Below, piece by piece: positions 1 to 6,471 of a DNA stretch of 22,562 nt; position 1 is the first letter of the stretch, and each line of letters begins with the position of its first letter. Below the pieces are notes generated by a model. It saw only the letters and a program-made list of their open reading frames with translations, had not been told where the DNA came from and searched no databases. Source of the stretch: a virus; the IMG/VR virus record IMGVR_UViG_3300012920_000304, positions 1-22,562 of that record; one strand, written 5' to 3'. The position numbers and the translations under genes were made by a program.

Positions 1-1
1 C

Positions 2-58
2 TATGTAGTTAAAGTGACCACAAACAGGTCTGTTGAATCGTGCCGTATGAGTAATTAA
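2..58 (+). CDS. Possible C-terminal end of an upstream gene
   Basis: Frame 2 is open from the window edge to a TAA at 56-58, giving 18 codons (ending ESCRMSN). The other two forward frames stop within the first 12 bases. The stop lies 19 bases before a late promoter, so this is a plausible gene end, but 18 codons are too few to recognise a family and the open frame could be chance. No terminator is visible after it. Confidence 0.25.
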   Translation, partial: YVVKVTTNRSVESCRMSN

Positions 59-77
59 GTGCGCCTAAAATTGTGCC

Positions 78-85
78 TATAAATA
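78..85 (+). promoter_or_regulatory. T4-type late promoter (TATAAATA)
   Basis: An exact TATAAATA, extended to TATAAATAT, sits 48 bases before the first full gene in a non-coding gap. In T4-like phages this octamer is the -10 element read by the late sigma factor gp55 together with the sliding clamp, and no -35 element is needed. The only other exact copy I noticed is in the other intergenic gap, before gp6. It would drive the run of genes from the tail-tube cap to gp25 late in infection. The sigma factor itself is not in this window. Confidence 0.75.
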
Positions 86-133
86 TAGTTACAGTATACA
101 AAATTTAATAAGGAAACACAACCGGAAAATATA

Positions 134-970
134 ATGTTTAAGAATGCATTTAAAGACGTAGGTAGAATAGTAAAGAATGTTGCCGGAGGAGCCATTAACA
201 AGACTCTTGCACGTCTTACTGGAGCAGGCATACAGGGTGATTCAAGGCTTGTAAACGCACAGGCAAAATGGAGTGGTAGAACAGACACAACAGATTGGCG
301 TGTGAGGTTGCAAATACCGCAAGGGTCACCATTAGAATCTTTTTTCTTTGACAGCAATCCTTTACTTGCTCCGTTGAAAGAAAACAGAGGCTTCTTTTGG
401 CCTTTGACTCCAGCAATGGTAATACAACATACAGCCAATTACAATGCAATGGACATGGTACACAGCAATTATCCAGCACAGGCTTATCAAAACTCACAAG
501 TGGATCAACTTAACATCAATGGAGAGTTTCCTGTGCAAAATAATGAAGATGCTCAGTATTGGGTAGCAGTGGTAAATTTTTTAAGAACAGCCACTAAAAT
601 GTTTTTTGGAAGTGATCAAGGTTTGAATGGATTGAAAGGATCGCCTCCACCAATTTTGCACCTATCAGGTTACGGAGATCACATGTTTCAAAAAGTGCCT
701 GTGATCCTGAATACTTTTAACGTGGAATTAAGATCAGGTATAGATTACATTTCTACAAAACAGTCCGAAGTGTACGGAACGCCAACAGAAGAGTTTGCTG
801 ACTTTGATGTTAACGGACCTGTGGCCCAAACATGGGCACCAACCCTGTCTCTGATTTCTGTGTTGATCACTCCAATATATTCCAGAGATTCAGTGAAAAA
901 TTTCTCAATGAGTAAATTTGTCAAAGGTGAACTAAACGGTAAAGGACGTAACGAAATAGGATTTATCTAA
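134..970 (+). CDS. Baseplate tail-tube cap/initiator protein (gp48/gp54-like)
   Basis: A 278-residue protein, likely the piece that joins the baseplate hub to the tail tube. In T4 this job is shared by gp48 (364 residues) and gp54 (320 residues). Visible features are a short basic/amphipathic N-terminus, then a region with FFWPLTPAMVIQHTANYN and a Q/N-rich stretch (residues about 95-140), and a C-terminal part with VPVILNTFNVEL followed by a hydrophobic run ending near SRDSVKNFSMSKFV. I recall this pattern from the tube-cap proteins of cyanophages. It is upstream of gp53, hub and spike, as expected for an axial baseplate part. The ATG has only a weak GGA at 124-126 as ribosome site; a better AGGA at 111-114 is too far. 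Its stop overlaps the next start as TAATG. Choosing between gp48 and gp54 is not possible by eye. Confidence 0.7.
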   Translation: MFKNAFKDVGRIVKNVAGGAINKTLARLTGAGIQGDSRLVNAQAKWSGRTDTTDWRVRLQIPQGSPLESFFFDSNPLLAPLKENRGFFWPLTPAMVIQHTANYNAMDMVHSNYPAQAYQNSQVDQLNINGEFPVQNNEDAQYWVAVVNFLRTATKMFFGSDQGLNGLKGSPPPILHLSGYGDHMFQKVPVILNTFNVELRSGIDYISTKQSEVYGTPTEEFADFDVNGPVAQTWAPTLSLISVLITPIYSRDSVKNFSMSKFVKGELNGKGRNEIGFI

Positions 971-1269
971 TGGCCAAATATTCGCAAACGTCACCTTATT
1001 TTGAAACAGAACAATTTGGAGATTTTCTTGATATTCTCACTCCAAGAACTATTACAGCGGAAGGAGACGACCAGGATTATAAAATTGAAAGAACTTATGC
1101 TTACAGACCTGACCTTTTGGCATTTGACTTGTATGGATCTCCAAGGCTATGGTGGGTATTTGCACAAAGAAATCCAGATGAAATAGAAGATCCAATTTAT
1201 GATTTTAAACCAGGAGTCACTATTAAGTTGCCAAAAAAAGACAACGTGCTCAAAGACCTAGGAGTGTAG
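970..1269 (+). CDS. 53: Baseplate wedge protein gp53
   Basis: A 99-residue protein matching the core of the gp53 wedge family. The diagnostic stretch is YAYRPDLLAFDLYGSPRLWW (residues about 43-62), followed by VFAQRN and a proline-rich IYDFKPGVTIKLP end, which resembles a LysM-type fold. In T4, gp53 (196 residues) helps lock wedges together around the hub. This version is about half that length, keeping the conserved LysM-like part. Start is ATG at 970, sharing one base with the previous stop (TAATG), with AGGA at 958-961 eight bases upstream; coupled translation is likely. The hub gene begins just after its TAG stop. Confidence 0.85.
   Translation: MAKYSQTSPYFETEQFGDFLDILTPRTITAEGDDQDYKIERTYAYRPDLLAFDLYGSPRLWWVFAQRNPDEIEDPIYDFKPGVTIKLPKKDNVLKDLGV
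1260..1264 (+). promoter_or_regulatory. Ribosome binding site that fixes the GTG start of the hub gene
   Basis: AGGAG lies inside the last codons of gp53, six bases before GTG at 1271. No ATG follows at a suitable distance, and protein similar to the rest of the chain begins at this GTG, so the rare start codon is the supported choice. Confidence 0.7.
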
Positions 1270-1270
1270 T

Positions 1271-3568
1271 GTGCCTGATTTCAGAAATTTTTTTTCAAAG
1301 TTCAACAGTAAAAAAGCAGATATCAAAAGAACAGTAACTGGAGTAGTAAAGCCAGGAACTAGAACTCCCGGAGGAGTGGGTGGCACAAGTGCCTACAGTC
1401 GTAGCGGAAGAGATTCATACACAGGAAAGTCAGATGCCGAGCCAAATCCTTTACATCAATTTGCATCCTACAATACTTTGTTCACTCTGAGTGCATTGAC
1501 TTCAGCAGAAATAAGTGATTCTAAAAGTTTCTTCCGTAGCAAACCACATCATATAATTGCGCAGAGTTCTGGTATAGAATCAAAAAATAATTATAGACAA
1601 GGTCCTCCAGGCCCAAGCGGAAATAAATTCAGTGCTGATGACAAAAAAATAATTGAGAAAAACAGTGCAATACGTGAAGCCGCTAATAAGTCCAGTTTGG
1701 AGTTTCAACAAAACAGAGACATTTATTTCAAAAATGTTGAAATACTAAGTGTGCCTGGATACAATGAAAAAAGGCGACTTACAAGTGCAACTAAAATTGA
1801 CATTGAATTAGTCGAGCCTTATGGTTTAACTTTTTTAGACAAAGTAAGGGCGGCCGCTTTCAAAAACGGTTTCTTAGATCATTTGACAGCACCTTTTTTG
1901 CTGACCATTGAGTTCAGAGGATTTGATGAAAACGGAAAGCCTCTTTTAAAGGAGACCGAAGCACTGAAGCGTGTTATCCCCGTAAAATTAATGACTTGTG
2001 AAATAGATGTGAATCAAGGTGGATCTTACTATAGGATATCAGCAATACCCTACGACGAATTTGGATTGCAAAATCTTTACATTTATCCTAGAACATCTGG
2101 AGAATTACGTGGAGAGAAACTTACCATCAGTGACGCAGTGTCAAAATTGGAAACTTTGTTAAATGAGCAAAACAAAGAAGAAACCAAAGGCGAGTTTAAC
2201 AGTAAACCAGATCAGTATCAGATCACTGTTGACGAAACTTTACTGGAAAACGGCGAAGAAATAGATTACAAAATATTGAACCAAGCAGGAATGGGAAAAA
2301 CCGCTACAGAAGGTCCAGGAGGCAATTTCACATACAAATATATTCCCATATCAACCGGAGTTAGTGTTTTGAAGGTTTTAGAAGAAATTATGAAATCCAA
2401 TAAAAATTTTGGCAAGAAAACATTTGATGAGTGGGCCAACAAGATTCAAAAAATGGGCAGTGCAGGATCCAATGATTATAATGCGGCCACTGATTTATAT
2501 TTCAAATATTTCCGTATAAGAAGTAACATTGTGCCTGGTGAGTTTGATCCAATCAGACAGACCAGTCAGAAGAAAGTCATAATTGTAGTGGAGCCTTACT
2601 ACATCAATGCATACAACCTGGCATCAGCAGGCATACACAACGGAGCCAGCCTACAGACCTACATAGCAAAACGCTACAATTATATTTTTACAGGAGAAAA
2701 TGTTGATATATTGGATCTTGGAATCAACTACAAAGTTGCCTATTATCAAACTAGGCTGAAAGATCTTGACGCCAAAGATACTAAGGATTTCAAAAAAAGT
2801 AACACGCCTGAAACAAAAGACACCGATACTCCGTCAGGCCAGACAGTTCCTGCGCAGGGAATACCAGATGTACTATTAACACAAACAGAAGTAGGATTGG
2901 CCAAAACAGAGAGCGGAAATAATGCCACAAAGGTTGACCCACAGACCGAACAATTTTTTGACGCTATCACAAATCCAACCGCTGACATGGTTATAATTAG
3001 GATGGAAATATTAGGTGACCCTGCCTGGCTAGGGCAGTCACAGTTCATGCCTCCCAGTCCGCGTCCACGTGGTCCTGGCATATCTACCGATAACAACATT
3101 GCCTATTTCCGTGGCGGGCAAAAAACAAACGTATGGAATCCAGAATTAAAATGTTACAACAGCGAAGCGGCAGAGCCAGTGATTGACCTACAATTTGTGG
3201 TACCAGATGACATAGATGACGTGAAAGGCACATACGATATTTCAAGTTCTCAACGAGCCATTTTTTCCGGACTATATAAAGTTTATCAAGTAAGGCACAG
3301 CATGGTAGATGGTAAATTTACACAAGAACTAACTATGGTAAGATATAATAATCAAGACAGACCTGCAAGTTCCGGAGTCAGCAACAAAACAATTACGACC
3401 ACGAACGGTATCATACAAAACGGAACATCAGGGCCACCTGCTAGTGCAAGATTTGGAAAAAATTATGGTAATCGCAGTAGTGCAAACAATGTTCCACCAA
3501 GCCAAAGAAGCAGGCGATCTAGCAATCAACCAAGAAAAATTCAGCAACCAGAAGGAGGCAGTTTCTAA
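1271..3568 (+). CDS. Probable baseplate hub protein (structural counterpart of gp27)
   Basis: A 765-residue structural protein between gp53 and the gp5 spike. Marine T4-like phages usually carry an unnamed virion protein here. I infer it is the hub that holds the spike trimer, as gp27 (391 residues) does in T4. Supporting signs are a barrel-like region at residues about 149-275 (KNVEILSVPGY, then LTIEFRGFDENG and SYYRISAIPYDEF), a second at about 435-495 ending INYKVAYYQTRLKD, a GDPAWLG motif near residue 580, and a late YKVYQVRHSMVDGKFTQEL. That last pattern (V-x-x-V-x-H, G-x-F-x-x-x-L) is typical of contractile-tail hubs such as P2 gpD. Residues 1-150 and the last 80 are low-complexity and basic. 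The tail holds SANNVPPS (737-744), repeated in gp5. Start is GTG with AGGAG six bases before; the stop abuts the gp5 ATG. The hub role rests on position and weak motif likeness. Confidence 0.6.
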   Translation: MPDFRNFFSKFNSKKADIKRTVTGVVKPGTRTPGGVGGTSAYSRSGRDSYTGKSDAEPNPLHQFASYNTLFTLSALTSAEISDSKSFFRSKPHHIIAQSSGIESKNNYRQGPPGPSGNKFSADDKKIIEKNSAIREAANKSSLEFQQNRDIYFKNVEILSVPGYNEKRRLTSATKIDIELVEPYGLTFLDKVRAAAFKNGFLDHLTAPFLLTIEFRGFDENGKPLLKETEALKRVIPVKLMTCEIDVNQGGSYYRISAIPYDEFGLQNLYIYPRTSGELRGEKLTISDAVSKLETLLNEQNKEETKGEFNSKPDQYQITVDETLLENGEEIDYKILNQAGMGKTATEGPGGNFTYKYIPISTGVSVLKVLEEIMKSNKNFGKKTFDEWANKIQKMGSAGSNDYNAATDLYFKYFRIRSNIVPGEFDPIRQTSQKKVIIVVEPYYINAYNLASAGIHNGASLQTYIAKRYNYIFTGENVDILDLGINYKVAYYQTRLKDLDAKDTKDFKKSNTPETKDTDTPSGQTVPAQGIPDVLLTQTEVGLAKTESGNNATKVDPQTEQFFDAITNPTADMVIIRMEILGDPAWLGQSQFMPPSPRPRGPGISTDNNIAYFRGGQKTNVWNPELKCYNSEAAEPVIDLQFVVPDDIDDVKGTYDISSSQRAIFSGLYKVYQVRHSMVDGKFTQELTMVRYNNQDRPASSGVSNKTITTTNGIIQNGTSGPPASARFGKNYGNRSSANNVPPSQRSRRSSNQPRKIQQPEGGSF
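3479..3502 (+). repeat. SANNVPPS motif in the hub C-terminal tail (copy 1)
   Basis: Residues 737-744 of the hub read SANNVPPS, followed by Q-R. The same eight residues, followed by M-R, occur near the gp5 C-terminus at 5693-5716. The two DNA copies differ only at a few third positions. Confidence 0.75.
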
Positions 3569-6016
3569 ATGAAGGACTATGTAAGAGGTCACGTATCTAC
3601 ACCCAAGGCTCCAGGTTCTGATCAATCATGGGGAGAACTTAATGCAGGGCCTTACATTGGTACTGTGAAAAACAATATTGATCCACTCAGAATGGGAAGA
3701 CTACAAGTAAATATTCCTTCACTGTCAAAGACTGCTGACCCATCTACAGATAATTTAATTACGTGCGAGTACCTTTCACCTTTCTATGGTGCCAAAGACA
3801 TAAGGCACAATATACCAGGTTCAACAAAATATTCAGCCAGTCAACACAGTTATGGATTCTGGGCAGTGCCACCTGACATTGGCACTAGAGTGTTAGTTAT
3901 TTTTGCAGAAGGCAAAATGGACGAAGCGTTTTGGATAGGCTGTGTGCAAGAGCCAGTCACCAATCACATGATTCCTGGTATTGCGGCCAGTGAAAAAACA
4001 TGGGACAAAAGTTCAGGAGGCCCGGCCGGACAGTTTTCCAGCAACATAGATAAAGAAAAAACATACGGAACAAAAGAGGTTCCAGCAGGTGAATTGAATA
4101 GAACAGCACCAGATTCAGATCCAGGAAGAAACTATGATAATTTTAATAAACCAATTCACCCTTTGGCAGATCTATTGGCTCAACAAGGTTTAAGTGCAGA
4201 TGATGTACGTGGAACAACCACAAGTTCAGCACGTAGAGAAACACCAAGTGCCGTAATGGGTATAAGCACACCAGGAAGAAAAGATTTGTCTACTACTGAA
4301 CAACCTGTGGGTACAAAGGATGCAAAATTCAATGATTTTGTCACTAGGGGTATAGGGCACACTTTTGTAATGGATGACGGTGCAGTGGATGGAACAAATC
4401 AACTTATACGACTACGAACCGCGACTGGTCACCAGATGCTTTTGCATGACACAGACGGTGTGGTCTATATTGCCAATGGATCTGGTAACAGTTGGCTTGA
4501 GATGAGTCCAGACGGAAAAATTTATATTTTTGCACAAGAAGGATTTAACCTCAGAGGCGATGGAGATTTTGAATTACATTCTGGAGGAAATATTTCATTT
4601 CACGCAAAAAATGATATAAGGTTCACTGCAGAAGGAAGTGTTATTAACAATGCTGAAAATTATCTTTTAAACATTGGCAAAAAGGGAATTTTTCACAACG
4701 CCGAGGAAGGATCAATTAGGTCTGCCGGACGTGATGGAATCACATCTTACACGCAAGGAGTACAACTACACGGCGCAGGAGGAAGAATTGACCTTGCAGG
4801 TGCCCAGGTACACTTCAACTCGGTGGCGGCACAACCAACATGGGGTCCTAGTTGGCTTAATCCCGATGCAGTTGGAATAGTCACAGACGAAAGTCAAAAC
4901 GATGTTAACATCACAGTTGGTCCAGGCGAAAGACTTGAGGCTAACACTGCCAAAACAAAAACAACTGTATCAAATCTTGTGACACATGAACCTTTTACTA
5001 GAGCGCCATCGGCGGTGATTGAAACAGTTTCGCAGTGGCAGGATCCTGTAAAATGGAAACAATTGAGTGAGACTCCTGGAACATTAGAGTACATGGCACA
5101 GAAGAATAGAGAAAATAAAAATCCAAGTGTTGCTAAGACACAGTTTCTAGCAGACCAACAGAAATATATTTCAGACAACAGTCTACCACCTTCTTTAAGA
5201 AACAAAAACATTACACAAAAATCTTCAACTGATATCACCAGCATTATAGGTAAACTGCAGAAAAAACAAACTTTGAACAGAACTGAACTTAAGACATTAT
5301 CTGACACTGGTATATACAATGCCAGAGAAGCCAGAATTGCAGGGCAGTCAGTTGCAGAAAATGTTAACGCAAACGGATCAGTGATTATTTCAAAAGCCAA
5401 ACGAACACTTAAAGATATTGATGCCTCCGGTATGTTTAAAGGTAAAAAGACAGGCGGATTCAATAATCTTGACGTGGGCAAAGCCAAAGAATTATATGAT
5501 ACCTTTGCTGGAAAATACAATGACATTTATAATGTGGCAACAGTGATTCCAAATTTATCCAAAGATGATGTGGGCAGTTTGATTATCAACAAAGTAACTG
5601 GAGGTAATATCACAAGTCTTTCAGCGCCGGTTGTGCAGAAACAGGCAATTAAATATCTATCAAAAAACATAGGGAAATTTTTTAGTAGAGGCAGTGCAAA
5701 TAATGTACCTCCAAGCATGAGAGGCACAGCCTCAGGCAAAATTGCACAACTAGGAGCCACGTTCAAAGCGGGTCTAAGTTCAGCAGTCAGTAGCATAGGA
5801 AAATTTTTCAGTGATGCAAGACTCAAAGAAGACGTACATAAAATAGGCGTATCACCACAAGGAATCAACATCTATATGTTTAAATACAAACACAGCAAAG
5901 GCACATATCAAGGAGTATTGGCCCAAGAGGTACCGTGGGCGAGTGAGATGACAGATTCTGGTTATTGGATGGTTGATTATGCAAAACTTGATGTGGACTT
6001 TAGGAGATTGAACTAA
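3569..6016 (+). CDS. 5: Baseplate central spike gp5 (no lysozyme domain, S74 C-terminus)
   Basis: An 815-residue spike protein, expected to form a trimer at the baseplate tip. Domains in order: an OB-fold at residues about 28-130 (GTVKNNIDPLRMGRLQVNIP, then YGFWAVPPDIGTRVLVIFAEG and FWIGCV), a Ser/Thr/Pro-rich linker (about 135-260), a gp5C/VgrG-like beta-helix at about 263-420 (GHTFVMDDG, IRLRTATGHQMLLHDTDGVV, then repeating short strands), a long mostly helical or disordered extension (about 430-745) with SANNVPPS at 709-716, and a short S74 intramolecular chaperone domain at 748-815. T4 gp5 (575 residues) has a lysozyme domain between OB-fold and helix. I see no such domain, so this spike should not digest peptidoglycan itself. 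The start is strongly supported by AAGGAGG at 3552-3558, ten bases before the ATG. The stop overlaps gp25 as TAATG. Family assignment is firm; the role of the long extension is unknown. Confidence 0.88.
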   Translation: MKDYVRGHVSTPKAPGSDQSWGELNAGPYIGTVKNNIDPLRMGRLQVNIPSLSKTADPSTDNLITCEYLSPFYGAKDIRHNIPGSTKYSASQHSYGFWAVPPDIGTRVLVIFAEGKMDEAFWIGCVQEPVTNHMIPGIAASEKTWDKSSGGPAGQFSSNIDKEKTYGTKEVPAGELNRTAPDSDPGRNYDNFNKPIHPLADLLAQQGLSADDVRGTTTSSARRETPSAVMGISTPGRKDLSTTEQPVGTKDAKFNDFVTRGIGHTFVMDDGAVDGTNQLIRLRTATGHQMLLHDTDGVVYIANGSGNSWLEMSPDGKIYIFAQEGFNLRGDGDFELHSGGNISFHAKNDIRFTAEGSVINNAENYLLNIGKKGIFHNAEEGSIRSAGRDGITSYTQGVQLHGAGGRIDLAGAQVHFNSVAAQPTWGPSWLNPDAVGIVTDESQNDVNITVGPGERLEANTAKTKTTVSNLVTHEPFTRAPSAVIETVSQWQDPVKWKQLSETPGTLEYMAQKNRENKNPSVAKTQFLADQQKYISDNSLPPSLRNKNITQKSSTDITSIIGKLQKKQTLNRTELKTLSDTGIYNAREARIAGQSVAENVNANGSVIISKAKRTLKDIDASGMFKGKKTGGFNNLDVGKAKELYDTFAGKYNDIYNVATVIPNLSKDDVGSLIINKVTGGNITSLSAPVVQKQAIKYLSKNIGKFFSRGSANNVPPSMRGTASGKIAQLGATFKAGLSSAVSSIGKFFSDARLKEDVHKIGVSPQGINIYMFKYKHSKGTYQGVLAQEVPWASEMTDSGYWMVDYAKLDVDFRRLN
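5693..5716 (+). repeat. SANNVPPS motif in gp5 (copy 2)
   Basis: Residues 709-716 of gp5 repeat the octapeptide of the hub tail, here 39 residues before the S74 domain. A shared docking or processing signal is possible; the sequence does not show which. Confidence 0.75.
5810..6013 (+). other. S74-type intramolecular chaperone/autoprocessing domain at the gp5 C-terminus
   Basis: Residues 748-815 begin SDARLKED and continue with KIGVSPQGINIYMFKYK and YQGVLAQEV. This is the compact form of the peptidase S74 domain found at the ends of many phage fibre proteins. In the family, the domain helps a trimeric beta structure fold and then cuts itself off before the first serine, using a Ser/Lys pair five residues apart. 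Here S748 and K753 keep that spacing. Cleavage would remove 68 residues. The domain is shorter than the endosialidase type and lacks its long helical part. Confidence 0.8.
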
Positions 6017-6429
6017 TGGCATACGGAGACAGTGGCGACAGCGGTAACGCAAGTAAAGGTATTACTTTCAAAGGTTTTTCGTCAAGAGCAGACAGGCAGA
6101 ACTTTAAGTTATATGACTTTGAATGTGCTAAACAAGATTTAATCAATCGTCTTTCTGTGCGTAAGGGAGAACGTGTTGAAAATCCTGAATTTGGTACTAT
6201 AATATACGATGCTTTGTTTGAACCTTTGACAGAGGATCTTAAAGAACAGATCATTGAGGATGTTACTGAAAATTTAAATGCTGATCCACGTATCAGCACC
6301 GAGGAAATTACAGTATCTGAAGCAGACAAAGGCATTGCCATACAGGCTTCCATACGATACGTGCCACTAGATATCACAGAAAAACTACGGTTTTCATTTG
6401 ATGAAAACTCTGCTTTACGTCTATCTTAA
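6016..6429 (+). CDS. 25: Baseplate wedge protein gp25
   Basis: A 137-residue protein, close to the 132 residues of T4 gp25. The conserved gpW/gp25 core is seen at residues about 36-100: YDFECAKQDLINRL, RKGERVENPEFGTIIYDALF and EPLTEDLKEQI. The EPLT segment lies where the family's conserved E-P-R-type motif sits, with P kept and R replaced. In contractile systems, gp25 joins the sheath's first ring to the wedge core and is one of the most conserved baseplate proteins. It starts at ATG 6016, sharing one base with the gp5 stop, with AGGAG at 6002-6006 nine bases upstream. It is the last gene before the second late promoter. Confidence 0.88.
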   Translation: MAYGDSGDSGNASKGITFKGFSSRADRQNFKLYDFECAKQDLINRLSVRKGERVENPEFGTIIYDALFEPLTEDLKEQIIEDVTENLNADPRISTEEITVSEADKGIAIQASIRYVPLDITEKLRFSFDENSALRLS

Positions 6430-6449
6430 TATACGCCGTTAATTTAATA

Positions 6450-6457
6450 TATAAATA
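6450..6457 (+). promoter_or_regulatory. T4-type late promoter (TATAAATA) before gp6
   Basis: Second exact TATAAATA, again extended to TATAAATAT, in the 42-bp gap between gp25 and gp6. The centre is about 18 bases before the gp6 ATG, so the 5' leader would be only about 8-10 bases. That fits the lack of a clear Shine-Dalgarno sequence before gp6. It would let gp6 and the giant gene be transcribed separately from the upstream group. Confidence 0.75.
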
Positions 6458-6471
6458 TCCATACAAACAGT

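Noticed and set aside
16-30. Short inverted repeat GACC/GGTC as a possible terminator
   Set aside because: The stem is only four base pairs, with no T-run after it.
1001-1186. 61-codon forward frame inside gp53
   Set aside because: It overlaps the conserved gp53 core in another frame and has no start signal.
3970-4350. Lysozyme or peptidase domain in the gp5 linker
   Set aside because: No catalytic pattern of the T4-lysozyme family or of a metal-peptidase was seen; the stretch is Ser/Thr/Pro-rich and looks disordered.
4894-5526. 210-codon open frame on the minus strand within gp5
   Set aside because: It lies wholly antisense to a recognisable gp5, has no ribosome site or promoter, and its product is hydrophobic low-complexity sequence typical of reversed AT-rich coding DNA.
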